A DNA stretch of 5,074 nucleotides from an uncultured Desulfovibrionaceae bacterium. Its GTDB lineage: Bacteria; Desulfobacterota; Desulfovibrionia; Desulfovibrionales; Desulfovibrionaceae. Shown in pieces: positions 1-5,074 of the stretch. Within the stretch, counting starts at the first letter, position 1. Each line of letters opens with the position of its first letter. The notes beneath the pieces were generated by a model, which was not told the origin of the DNA, did not search any database, and saw only the letters and a program-made list of their open reading frames with translations. The DNA is taken from NCBI GenBank assembly GCA_949427775.1, contig CASQEL010000177.1, forward strand, positions 1-5,074. The letters run 5' to 3'. The translations under genes were made by a program, and so were the position numbers.

Positions 1-1074
1 CCAGACCATGAAAGCGTTGCTGAACTCCGCTCTTTTTCGCGGCATGCCATAGACGTCGGCGCAATAGGAAATGATGTTCTCAAAGACCGCGATGACCGTG
101 GACAGCGCCGCAAAGCTCATGAAAACGAAGAACATCGTGCCCCAGAGCCGCCCGCCGGGCATGCTGTTGAAAATATTGGGCAGCGTCACGAACACCAGCC
201 CCGGTCCCGCGTCAGGCTTGACCCCGAAGGCGAAACAGGTCGGAAAAATCAGCAGTCCCGCCATCAGCGCCACAAAGGTATCCAGGCCCACAATATAGGC
301 GGCCTCCCCGGTCAGGGAACGGGTTTTCTCCTGGTAGCTGCCGAAGATGGTCATGGCGCCGATGCCGATGCTCAACGTGAAAAACGCCTGATTCATGGCC
401 GCGTTCAGCACGCTCCACAGGCCGGTCCGGGCGATCTTTTCCGCATCGGGCGCGAGATAAAAACGGATGCCCTCTTCCGCGCCGGGCAGCGTCACGGCCC
501 GCGCCACCAGCGCCAGCAGCAGAACCAGCAGCCCCAGCATCATGGCCTTGACCACACGCTCCACGCCCCGGCGCACGCCCATGGCGCACACGGCGAATCC
601 CAGCAATACGGCCAGGCTCATCCATCCCACCATGGCCCACGGCTCTCCCAGCATATTGCCGAAAAAGACTCCCACCTGTTGCGGAGTCAGGCCGGACAAC
701 GCGCCCGATCCCATATGCCGGCAATACGCCAGCATCCAGCCGGACACCGTAGTGTAGAACATCATCAGCATATAGCTGCCCGCCAGGCTGACCCAGCCGA
801 ACCTGTGCCACCAGGCGCCCGCCGGTTCCAGCATGCGCAGGGCCGCGCCCATATTGCGCCGGGAGGCCCGGCCCACGGCAAACTCCATAACCATGATGGG
901 CAGGCCCACGGCGAACAGAAACGCCAGATAGATGCCTACGAAGATAGCTCCCCCATACGCACCCGTAATATAGGGAAAACGCCAGACATTGCCCAGGCCG
1001 ATGGCGCATCCCGCCGACAGGAGAAGGAAGCCCAGACGGCTCCCCAACATTTCGCGTTGTGCAGGTTCTTTCAT
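1..1074 (-). CDS. Sodium-dependent transporter of the NSS/SNF family (C-terminus beyond the left edge)
   Basis: An inner-membrane symporter predicted to use the sodium gradient to import an amino acid or similar small solute; the substrate cannot be read from sequence. The frame is open from the ATG at 1074 to the window edge (358 codons, no stop). Residues 20-35 (SAGCAIGLGNVWRFPY) are the TM1 signature of the family. Hydrophobic segments lie near 13-37, 41-68, 93-120, 149-165, 173-195, 219-248, 257-285 and 310-340, matching TM1-TM8 of the LeuT fold. By alignment from memory with LeuT, sodium-site positions are kept: Gly22, Ala24 and Asn29 in TM1, Thr233 and Ser235 in TM6, Ala322, Ser325 and Thr326 in TM8; Asp265 sits where the TM7 sodium-ligand Asn usually is. 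About 80-150 C-terminal residues are probably missing. The start fits the usual short N-terminus, but the ribosome binding site is weak (GGAT about 5 bases upstream). It diverges from lepB across 358 bp. Confidence 0.93.
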   Translation of the reverse strand, partial: MKEPAQREMLGSRLGFLLLSAGCAIGLGNVWRFPYITGAYGGAIFVGIYLAFLFAVGLPIMVMEFAVGRASRRNMGAALRMLEPAGAWWHRFGWVSLAGSYMLMMFYTTVSGWMLAYCRHMGSGALSGLTPQQVGVFFGNMLGEPWAMVGWMSLAVLLGFAVCAMGVRRGVERVVKAMMLGLLVLLLALVARAVTLPGAEEGIRFYLAPDAEKIARTGLWSVLNAAMNQAFFTLSIGIGAMTIFGSYQEKTRSLTGEAAYIVGLDTFVALMAGLLIFPTCFAFGVKPDAGPGLVFVTLPNIFNSMPGGRLWGTMFFVFMSFAALSTVIAVFENIISYCADVYGMPRKRAEFSNAFMVW

Positions 1075-1110
1075 GGGTATCCGTTGTGCCCCAAAAGACA
1101 AATTGCTGTC

Positions 1111-1264
1111 AATGCGTCGGCAGGGCAATCGCACGAACGAAGATAATCTGTTGAAAATATTGGCGATGCATACGTCGGCCACTACAGATTTTTTTCGTTA
1201 TTTCAAAGAGTTATACGCTTCATGCGATTGCCCTGAATGCGTCGGGACGCCCGACCTGCCGACG
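1111..1264. repeat. Mosaic of short direct and inverted repeats upstream of lepB
   Basis: AATGCGTCGG occurs at 1111-1120 and again, same orientation, at 1236-1245. Next to it, CAGGGCAATCGCA (1121-1133) recurs as its exact reverse complement TGCGATTGCCCTG (1223-1235). The order is therefore A-B in the first copy and B'-A in the second. In addition CGTCGGCAGG (1115-1124) is inverted as CCTGCCGACG at 1255-1264, and GATTGCCC appears at 1226-1233 and 1280-1287. In an RNA spanning the region the two B arms could pair around an 89-base, mostly AT-rich loop. Whether this is a decayed repeat element, a regulatory structure or chance in GC-rich DNA is not settled. Confidence 0.6.
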
Positions 1265-1289
1265 ATGCCCCTGCCGCGGGATTGCCCGC
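1241..1289. repeat. Two small hairpins in the lepB upstream region
   Basis: GTCGGG (1241-1246) pairs with CCCGAC (1250-1255) around the loop ACG. GCGGG (1276-1280) pairs with CCCGC (1285-1289) around ATTG. Both are short, 6 and 5 bp, but GC-only or nearly so. No T-run follows either, so they are not classic terminators for a transcript in either direction. Confidence 0.4.
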
Positions 1290-1334
1290 TTCATTTCGCG
1301 GAGCGGCTTTTCGGCGCGCGATCGTTTTCCCCTC

Positions 1335-1363
1335 TTGCGCTTGAAAGTGAGAGCGTGCACAAT
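1335..1363 (+). promoter_or_regulatory. Weak sigma-70-type promoter candidate for lepB-comM
   Basis: TTGCGC (1335-1340) and CACAAT (1358-1363) are separated by exactly 17 bases. They match the -35 and -10 consensus at 3 of 6 and 4 of 6 positions. It is placed sensibly, about 70 bases before the lepB start, but a match this weak is expected by chance. It is offered as the best candidate I found, not as a firm call. Confidence 0.2.
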
Positions 1364-1394
1364 GCGCCGTTGTCTTTGCAGTTCAATCCACGCA

Positions 1395-1405
1395 GCGTCA
1401 GACGC
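1395..1405. promoter_or_regulatory. Palindrome just before the lepB ribosome binding site
   Basis: GCGTC-A-GACGC is a perfect 5-bp inverted repeat with a one-base centre, ending 17 bases before the lepB ribosome binding site. It could be an operator half-site pair or a small leader hairpin, but 11 bases in GC-rich DNA is weak evidence. Confidence 0.2.
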
Positions 1406-1422
1406 GCTCAAGGTACCGATAC

Positions 1423-1429
1423 GGAAGGA
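1423..1429 (+). promoter_or_regulatory. Ribosome binding site that fixes the lepB start
   Basis: GGAAGGA lies 3 bases before the ATG at 1433, measured from its last base, or 7 bases if the first GGA is the part that pairs. It is the only purine-rich Shine-Dalgarno-like stretch before a usable start codon in this open frame, which supports the 209-residue LepB over longer versions. Confidence 0.65.
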
Positions 1430-1432
1430 ATC

Positions 1433-2062
1433 ATGGCGGAATTCACCAATTTGCAGGATAAGGCTCCCAAACGCAAACCTCTGTGGCGCGAATACGCCGA
1501 AGCATTGCTCGTCGCGCTGGCTCTGGCGTTGGTCATACGCACTTTTATCGTCCAGGCATTTAAAATTCCTTCGGAATCCATGCTGGAAACGCTTCAGGTG
1601 GGCGATCATCTCCTGGTGAACAAATTTCTCTACGGGGTCAAATGGCCGTTTACCAACACCTACATCGTCAAGGGAGCGGACCCTCAGCGCGGGGATATCA
1701 TCGTTTTTGAATATCCCAACAAGCCGACCCTGGATTACATCAAACGCATCGTGGGCGTGCCCGGCGACGTGATGGAAGTGCGCAACAAGCAGCTCTATCG
1801 CAACGGCCGGCCTGTCCGGGAAGCCTATATCCGCAATACGGACCCCCATCGGATAGAGCCTGTGCGGGATAACTTCGGCCCCGTCACCGTGCCGCCGGAC
1901 AAGTATTTCGTCATGGGCGACAACCGCGACAATTCGCTGGATTCACGATTCTGGGGTTTTGTGGATCGCTCCGCCATCCGCGGCAAGGCATGGCGCATCT
2001 ACTGGTCTTCCGAGGGATTGGGCTCGGTACGCTGGAACAGATTCGGCAAACTCGTGGAATAA
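1433..2062 (+). CDS. lepB: Signal peptidase I (leader peptidase)
   Basis: Membrane-bound serine endopeptidase (family S26) that cuts signal peptides from exported pre-proteins on the outer face of the inner membrane. The protein has 209 residues: a short basic cytoplasmic N-terminus, one membrane anchor at about 24-43, then the periplasmic catalytic domain. Box B, IPSESMLETL (45-54), carries the nucleophile Ser49. The catalytic lysine is Lys104 in DYIKRIVGVPGD (101-112). Box E is MGDNRDNSLDSRFWGF (161-176). All parts of the Ser/Lys dyad are present and the protein looks active and full length. It has a single anchor, unlike E. coli LepB, which has two, and resembles the Desulfovibrio type. 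The start at 1433 is chosen because GGAAGGA precedes it and MAEF...PLWREYAEALLVAL is the normal N-terminus for the family. comM follows after four bases, so the two are probably co-transcribed. Confidence 0.97.
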   Translation: MAEFTNLQDKAPKRKPLWREYAEALLVALALALVIRTFIVQAFKIPSESMLETLQVGDHLLVNKFLYGVKWPFTNTYIVKGADPQRGDIIVFEYPNKPTLDYIKRIVGVPGDVMEVRNKQLYRNGRPVREAYIRNTDPHRIEPVRDNFGPVTVPPDKYFVMGDNRDNSLDSRFWGFVDRSAIRGKAWRIYWSSEGLGSVRWNRFGKLVE

Positions 2063-2066
2063 CGCC

Positions 2067-3590
2067 ATGATCGCAAGGCTGGCCTGCGGCGGGCTCCAGG
2101 GCGTGGATGCGTTCCGGGTGGATCTGGAAGTCGATCTGACCCGGCGGGGCATGCCCGCCTTTACCCTGGTGGGCCTGGCCGAAACCGCCGTGCGCGAAGC
2201 CAAGGATCGGGTTTTCGCCGCCTTGCGGGCCGAGGGCTTCACCATCCCGCCCTGCCGCATCACCGTCAACATGGCTCCCGCGGATCGCCGCAAGACAGGC
2301 ACGGCCTATGATTTGCCGTTGGCCGTAGGCATCCTCGGCGCGGCGGAGCTGCTTGCCCCCGAGCAAACCCAAGGCTGGTTTCTGGCCGGAGAACTTTCCC
2401 TGACCGGAACGCTCAACCCCGTGCCGGGGGTGCTGCCCCTGGCGCTTCTGGCCCGTCGGGAAGGGGCGCGGGGCATGCTGGTGCCCCCGCAAAACGCGGC
2501 GGAAGCCGCCGTGGTTCGCGATATTCCCATCATGGCTCCCCGCACCCTGGGAGAATGCGTGGCCTTTCTGCGCGGCGCGCGCGCTCTGGAACCTGTCTCC
2601 GCCGCTGCCGCGCCGTTTTCCGACGACGAGGCCCACGCGCCGGACTTTGCCGAAGTCAAGGGACAGATGTCGGCCAAACGCGCATTGGAAATAGCCGCGG
2701 CGGGCGGACACAATGTATTGCTCATCGGCCCTCCGGGCAGCGGCAAAACCATGCTGGCGCAACGTCTGCCCACCATTCTGCCGCCCCTGACCTTCGAAGA
2801 GGCTCTGGAGGTCACCAAAATATACAGCGTGGCCGGCAAGTTGCCACAGAATCACGGCCTGATGCGCCGACGGCCGTTCCGCTCCCCGCACCACACCATT
2901 TCCGAAACGGCGCTGGCGGGCGGCGGCAGCCACCCCCGACCCGGCGAAGTCTCGCTGGCGCATCGCGGCGTGCTTTTTCTGGATGAACTGCCCGAATACA
3001 AGAAACAGGCCCTGGAAGTGCTGCGCCAGCCTCTGGAAGACGGACAGGTGACCATTGCGCGGGCGCTTCAAAGCGTCACCTACCCGGCCTCCTGCATGCT
3101 GGTGGCCGCCATGAACCCCTGCCCCTGCGGCTACAGCACGGATCCCGACCATGTCTGCACCTGCGCTCCCGCGCAGATCGCCCGCTACAGAAGCAAACTG
3201 TCCGGGCCGCTGCTGGACCGCATCGATCTGCATGTGGAAGTGCCCGCCGTGCCGTACGAGGAACTCCGGGCCGGACCGGGGCCCCTGACTTCAGCCGTGC
3301 TGCGGGACCATGTGACGGCCGCGCGGGAACGACAGCAACACAGGTACAAGAACACGCCGTGCCGCACCAATGCGGACCTCAACGGCGCGTTGCTGGAACG
3401 GCACTGCGCCCTGGAGAGCGACGGACACACTCTTATGCGGGAAGCGGTACGGAAACTGCGCCTTTCCGCGCGGGCCTACACGCGCATTCTGCGTCTGGCC
3501 CGCACCATCGCGGATCTGGAAGATACGGACCGTCTGGCCGCCCGGCACTTGCATGAGGCCGTCGCCTTGCGCACACTGGATCGGGAATAG
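2067..3590 (+). CDS. comM: ComM/YifB-family Mg-chelatase-like AAA+ ATPase
   Basis: A 507-residue AAA+ ATPase. Family members are hexameric helicases; ComM of Vibrio cholerae promotes branch migration during natural transformation. Its role here is inferred, since many carriers are not known to be competent. The domain order is the usual one. The N-terminal ChlI/Lon-protease-like domain covers about 18-140 and includes the signatures VGLAETAVREAKDRV and ITVNMAPADRRK. The Mg-chelatase-type ATPase core covers about 193-395: Walker A GPPGSGKT (221-228), Walker B LFLDE (303-307) and a sensor-1 Asn350. The C-terminal Mg-chelatase_C domain covers about 405-502 and has a sensor-2-like LRLSARAYTRILRLART. 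Cys352, Cys354, Cys364 and Cys366 form the cysteine cluster typical of YifB proteins. The length is normal. The ATG at 2067 gives the expected start MIARLACGGLQGVDAF; GGA sits 8 bases upstream inside the end of lepB, which suggests translational coupling. Confidence 0.96.
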   Translation: MIARLACGGLQGVDAFRVDLEVDLTRRGMPAFTLVGLAETAVREAKDRVFAALRAEGFTIPPCRITVNMAPADRRKTGTAYDLPLAVGILGAAELLAPEQTQGWFLAGELSLTGTLNPVPGVLPLALLARREGARGMLVPPQNAAEAAVVRDIPIMAPRTLGECVAFLRGARALEPVSAAAAPFSDDEAHAPDFAEVKGQMSAKRALEIAAAGGHNVLLIGPPGSGKTMLAQRLPTILPPLTFEEALEVTKIYSVAGKLPQNHGLMRRRPFRSPHHTISETALAGGGSHPRPGEVSLAHRGVLFLDELPEYKKQALEVLRQPLEDGQVTIARALQSVTYPASCMLVAAMNPCPCGYSTDPDHVCTCAPAQIARYRSKLSGPLLDRIDLHVEVPAVPYEELRAGPGPLTSAVLRDHVTAARERQQHRYKNTPCRTNADLNGALLERHCALESDGHTLMREAVRKLRLSARAYTRILRLARTIADLEDTDRLAARHLHEAVALRTLDRE

Positions 3591-3703
3591 TCCTTCCTGT
3601 CCATGCCGCCGGACACAATGCTCCGTCTTCCGCGACGCTTTTGAAACGACGTGCCCGCCACGTCCGGTCCGGCGTCCGCAAACGCCGTGTTGTCCCCGGC
3701 ACG
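3591..3703. other. Convergent gap between comM and the DUF3298 gene
   Basis: Both flanking genes end here. There are two modest hairpins. GACGTG (3648-3653) pairs with CACGTC (3659-3664) around CCCGC. CGGCGT (3670-3675) pairs with ACGCCG (3682-3687) around CCGCAA. Neither is followed by a proper T-run on either strand, so no intrinsic terminator can be called. They may act as weak bidirectional terminators or transcript-end stabilisers, or termination may depend on Rho. Confidence 0.45.
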
Positions 3704-4642
3704 TCAGCGTTCCCGCTTCCGCACGGAGGAAACTTCCGCCGGTTCCGCTTTCCCCCACAGAAACATACGGGGTTCCGCATCGCGCAGCGCGTCCAGGGGC
3801 ACGTCCACCTCTTGCGGCCCGATAACCCACGGCCCCACCTGGTAGGCCTGAAAAAAGATACGCACCCCTGTGGGCAGCAGCGCGATGCTGGAAAAATTCT
3901 CGGCATCGGGGGCAGTGCCGTCCCGCAGCCATTCCCCGTTCGTTTCCTCGCCGATGCGTTTTTCCAGGTCGGCATGGGCGTAGACAGCCATCAGTTCCAG
4001 CGCTTTTTCCGCGCTGCCGAACATGTCGGTCAGTTCCAGCCGTGTTCCCGTTCCCATGTCATAGGACCGGGTACGGATGTCCACCGCGCCATGGGCCGCC
4101 CCTGCTCTATAGCTCCACACGGTGAATGTGACGCTCACGGCTTTGGGGGACGGCGCATGAATGACGTATTTTGCCTCCAGAGAGCTTTTTTGGGGGACCT
4201 GCCCCACAGGCTCCATGACGGAAATATCGCTCTGAAACGCTGTCGCGATCTCCCGCGCCCAGCGCGCCGTATCCGTATCGAGCGCCGGGATGCCGAACAC
4301 GGGATAATGCACGGTTATGACCGCATGTTCCGTCTCCTGCCGGATTTCTTCCTCGCGGGTGGCGGGAAGCGGCTCCATCGGAGCGGCCATGACGCCGTCC
4401 GTCGCCGGAACGTCCGCCGCCGTCGCCGGACCTCCCCACAGAGGCAGAGTCATCAAAAGAAGCCCGCCCAGTCCGCCGAGGACACGCTTTCGCATCGCCG
4501 CCGGAGCCGTTGTTGCGGCAATGTCGCCACGCACGCCGCTTTTGCCGCCCGCAGCCGTCGCGTTGCCGCCGGGCGGGGAAACCTCCTCCACCAGCAACGG
4601 GGGCTTCGTCAACAAGCGTAGTTCACTGAAATATCCACGCAC
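3704..4642 (-). CDS. Exported or membrane-anchored DUF3298/RsiV-C-like protein
   Basis: The exact function is unknown. The folded part, about residues 100-295 of 312, resembles the DUF4163-DUF3298 pair found in RsiV-type anti-sigma factors and PdaC-type envelope proteins. Supporting features are VWSYRAGAAHG (175-185), the strand-turn stretch YDMGTGTRLELTDMF (194-208) and the closing LLPTGVRIFFQAYQVGPW followed by VDVPLDAL (255-286). Start choice is the main doubt. GTG at 4642 has an excellent AGGAG six bases upstream and gives a 49-residue N-terminal stretch before a hydrophobic helix at about 54-69. ATG at 4495 (residue 50) has no clear ribosome binding site but gives a textbook signal peptide, MRKRVLGGLGGLLLMTLPLW then GGPATA, cut before Ala76-Asp77 or nearby. 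The first implies a membrane-anchored protein, the second a secreted or periplasmic one. There is no lipobox cysteine. No sigma-factor gene lies next to it in the window, so an anti-sigma role is only a possibility. Confidence 0.85.
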   Translation of the reverse strand: MRGYFSELRLLTKPPLLVEEVSPPGGNATAAGGKSGVRGDIAATTAPAAMRKRVLGGLGGLLLMTLPLWGGPATAADVPATDGVMAAPMEPLPATREEEIRQETEHAVITVHYPVFGIPALDTDTARWAREIATAFQSDISVMEPVGQVPQKSSLEAKYVIHAPSPKAVSVTFTVWSYRAGAAHGAVDIRTRSYDMGTGTRLELTDMFGSAEKALELMAVYAHADLEKRIGEETNGEWLRDGTAPDAENFSSIALLPTGVRIFFQAYQVGPWVIGPQEVDVPLDALRDAEPRMFLWGKAEPAEVSSVRKRER

Positions 4643-4861
4643 GAAAGACTCCTGGAAAGAATATTTTTCACCGGCCGATCACGCCGGAACGCCACAGACC
4701 TCCGCGTCCTCCGGACAAAGGCCGCAATCGGGCATACCCCGGACACTACTCCAAAGACCGGCGTTGCACAATCGGCCGTCTCCGCGCCTTTTCCCGTTTT
4801 CGCGCCGCGCGTTCGACGCCGTCCCGGATCGCTCCGAACCGGCCGACAGTTCATCCGCGCC
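4643..4861. other. Non-coding upstream region of the DUF3298 gene
   Basis: No gene is supported here. On the minus strand an AT-rich patch, GAAAAATATTCTT, sits just before the ribosome binding site and contains TATTCT (4 of 6 matches to a -10 box), but no -35 box lies at a fitting distance. Long open frames cross the region only because stop codons are rare in GC-rich DNA; their translations have no recognisable domain and run into the hairpin array. Confidence 0.5.
4649..4653 (-). promoter_or_regulatory. Strong ribosome binding site before the GTG at 4642
   Basis: On the minus strand AGGAG is followed by the six-base spacer TCTTTC and then GTG. It is the best Shine-Dalgarno match in the window and the reason the longer version of the DUF3298 protein is annotated. 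The internal ATG at 4495 is preceded only by GGCTCCGGCGGCG. Confidence 0.6.
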
Positions 4862-5068
4862 CCGCGGACACCGCGGAACATCAAGATGTGGGGCTCCGCC
4901 CCACACCCCGCCGGGGGCATGATGCCCCCCGGATTGTTCAGTCCCCCCATTTTGCCGGCCGGCGCATTGCGCCGGCCGGCAAAATGGGGGTGCAGGGGAA
5001 TCATTCCCCTGCCGAGGGGTTTGGGGGCGAGCAGCCCCCAAGAGCGCATTTCAACCTGAAAATGCTCT
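4862..5068. repeat. Array of consecutive GC-rich hairpins (extragenic repeat element)
   Basis: Seven inverted repeats stand almost end to end. (1) CCGCGG-ACA-CCGCGG, 4862-4876. (2) TGTGGGGC-TCC-GCCCCACA, 4887-4905. (3) GGGGGC-ATGAT-GCCCCC, with two more pairs past a bulge, 4911-4932. (4) A perfect inverted repeat with 23-bp arms, 4944-4990. (5) GCAGGGGAAT-C-ATTCCCCTGC, 4992-5012. (6) TTGGGGGC-GAGCA-GCCCCCAA, 5021-5041. (7) A weaker, interrupted stem at 5043-5068 around TTTCA-ACC-TGAAA. I recall chains like this, including the GGGGCTCCGCCCC and GGGGGCATGATGCCCCC modules, from Desulfovibrio intergenic regions. No T-run follows any stem, so these are not standard terminators. Frames read through it are probably not genes. 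Confidence 0.85.
4944..4990. repeat. Perfect palindrome with 23-bp arms
   Basis: The left arm (4944-4966, starting CCCCCATTTTGCCGGCC) and the right arm (4968-4990, ending GGCCGGCAAAATGGGGG) are exact reverse complements around the single base T4967. As RNA or extruded single-stranded DNA this gives a stem of about 22 bp with an ATT loop, by far the strongest fold in the window. GCCGGCCGGC inside each arm is itself a palindrome. Confidence 0.9.
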
Positions 5069-5074
5069 GGCGGG

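Larger units (their letters stand above)
1075..1432. other. Divergent intergenic region between the transporter and lepB
   Basis: This 358-bp stretch has no convincing gene. The lepB frame stays open through it, but nothing in it resembles a signal peptidase N-terminus and no good ribosome binding site precedes its earlier ATG codons. The part from about 1140 to 1220 is AT-rich, with a run of seven T at 1189-1195, unlike the GC-rich flanks. The region carries a direct 10-mer, an inverted 13-mer, an inverted 10-mer and several short hairpins, listed separately. Both 5' regulatory regions (transporter leftward, lepB rightward) should lie here. I see only weak promoter candidates, no riboswitch fold that I recognise, and no tRNA or other known RNA. 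Confidence 0.7.

Noticed and set aside
212..1009. A 265-codon open frame on the minus strand.
   Set aside because: It is a shifted frame of the transporter gene; its translation is rich in Gly/Arg/His with no domain, while the frame starting at 1074 gives clear NSS motifs.
1084..1112. A perfect TTGACA on the minus strand (1112 to 1107) as the transporter promoter.
   Set aside because: With a 16-18 base spacer the -10 position reads GGCACA, GCACAA or CACAAC, which is poor, and transcription would begin almost at the start codon, leaving no room for a ribosome binding site.
1375..1395. GTTCAATCC at 1381-1389 looks like a tRNA T-loop.
   Set aside because: The flanking bases do not form a T-stem, and no acceptor, D or anticodon arm can be drawn around it.
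989..1432. The lepB frame is open for 148 codons upstream of the chosen start, including an ATG at 1166 whose product contains CDCPEC.
   Set aside because: The extension overlaps the start of the opposite-strand transporter, has no ribosome binding site at its ATG codons and looks unlike any signal peptidase N-terminus. GGAAGGA directly before 1433 and the normal family N-terminus there decide the case.
1911..3233. A 440-codon open frame antisense to lepB and comM.
   Set aside because: It lies opposite two well-supported genes, and its Gly/Gln/Arg-rich translation has no recognisable motif. Long antisense frames are common in GC-rich DNA.
3641..4621. A 326-codon plus-strand open frame opposite the DUF3298 gene.
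   Set aside because: Its translation is rich in Arg, His and Pro with no domain signal, whereas the minus strand encodes a recognisable family.
4887..5041. The repeated hairpins as a CRISPR array.
   Set aside because: The stems differ from one another in sequence and are not separated by equal-length unique spacers.
4609..5049. A 146-codon minus-strand open frame, with an overlapping 120-codon one, through the hairpin array.
   Set aside because: Its N-terminal part is simply the translated hairpin repeats, a frequent source of false genes in Desulfovibrio-like genomes, and its end overlaps the better-supported DUF3298 start.

Overview
The window looks like ordinary chromosomal DNA from a GC-rich, Gram-negative sulfate-reducer-type bacterium, most likely a member of the Desulfovibrionaceae (Desulfovibrio, Bilophila or a close relative). 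Two things suggest this: the short, single-anchor signal peptidase I resembles the Desulfovibrio type, and the right end carries a chain of GC-rich hairpins of the kind I recall from Desulfovibrio intergenic DNA. The assignment rests on recognition, not on a database search.

Layout from left to right. Positions 1-1074, minus strand: the first 358 residues of a sodium-coupled amino-acid-type transporter of the neurotransmitter:sodium symporter (NSS/SNF) family; its C-terminus lies beyond the left edge. Positions 1075-1432: a 358-bp divergent intergenic region holding short direct and inverted repeats and small hairpins, with only weak promoter candidates. Positions 1433-2062, plus: lepB, signal peptidase I. 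Positions 2067-3590, plus: comM/yifB, a Mg-chelatase-like AAA+ ATPase starting four bases after the lepB stop, so the two probably share a transcript. Positions 3591-3703: a short convergent gap with two small hairpins and no classic terminator. Positions 3704-4642, minus: an exported or membrane-anchored DUF3298/RsiV-C-like protein whose start is uncertain (a GTG with a good ribosome binding site, or an internal ATG that gives a clean signal peptide). Positions 4643-5074: non-coding; its right half is a run of five strong hairpins plus two weaker ones, dominated by a perfect inverted repeat with 23-bp arms.

The genes do not form an obvious pathway. LepB releases exported proteins from the inner membrane and could process the DUF3298 protein if that protein has a cleavable signal peptide. 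ComM is known in other bacteria as a branch-migration helicase for natural transformation. The transporter is a separate, divergently oriented unit. I see no evidence of an undescribed multi-gene system here. The items most worth a second look are the hairpin array, the repeat mosaic upstream of lepB, and the N-terminus of the DUF3298 protein.
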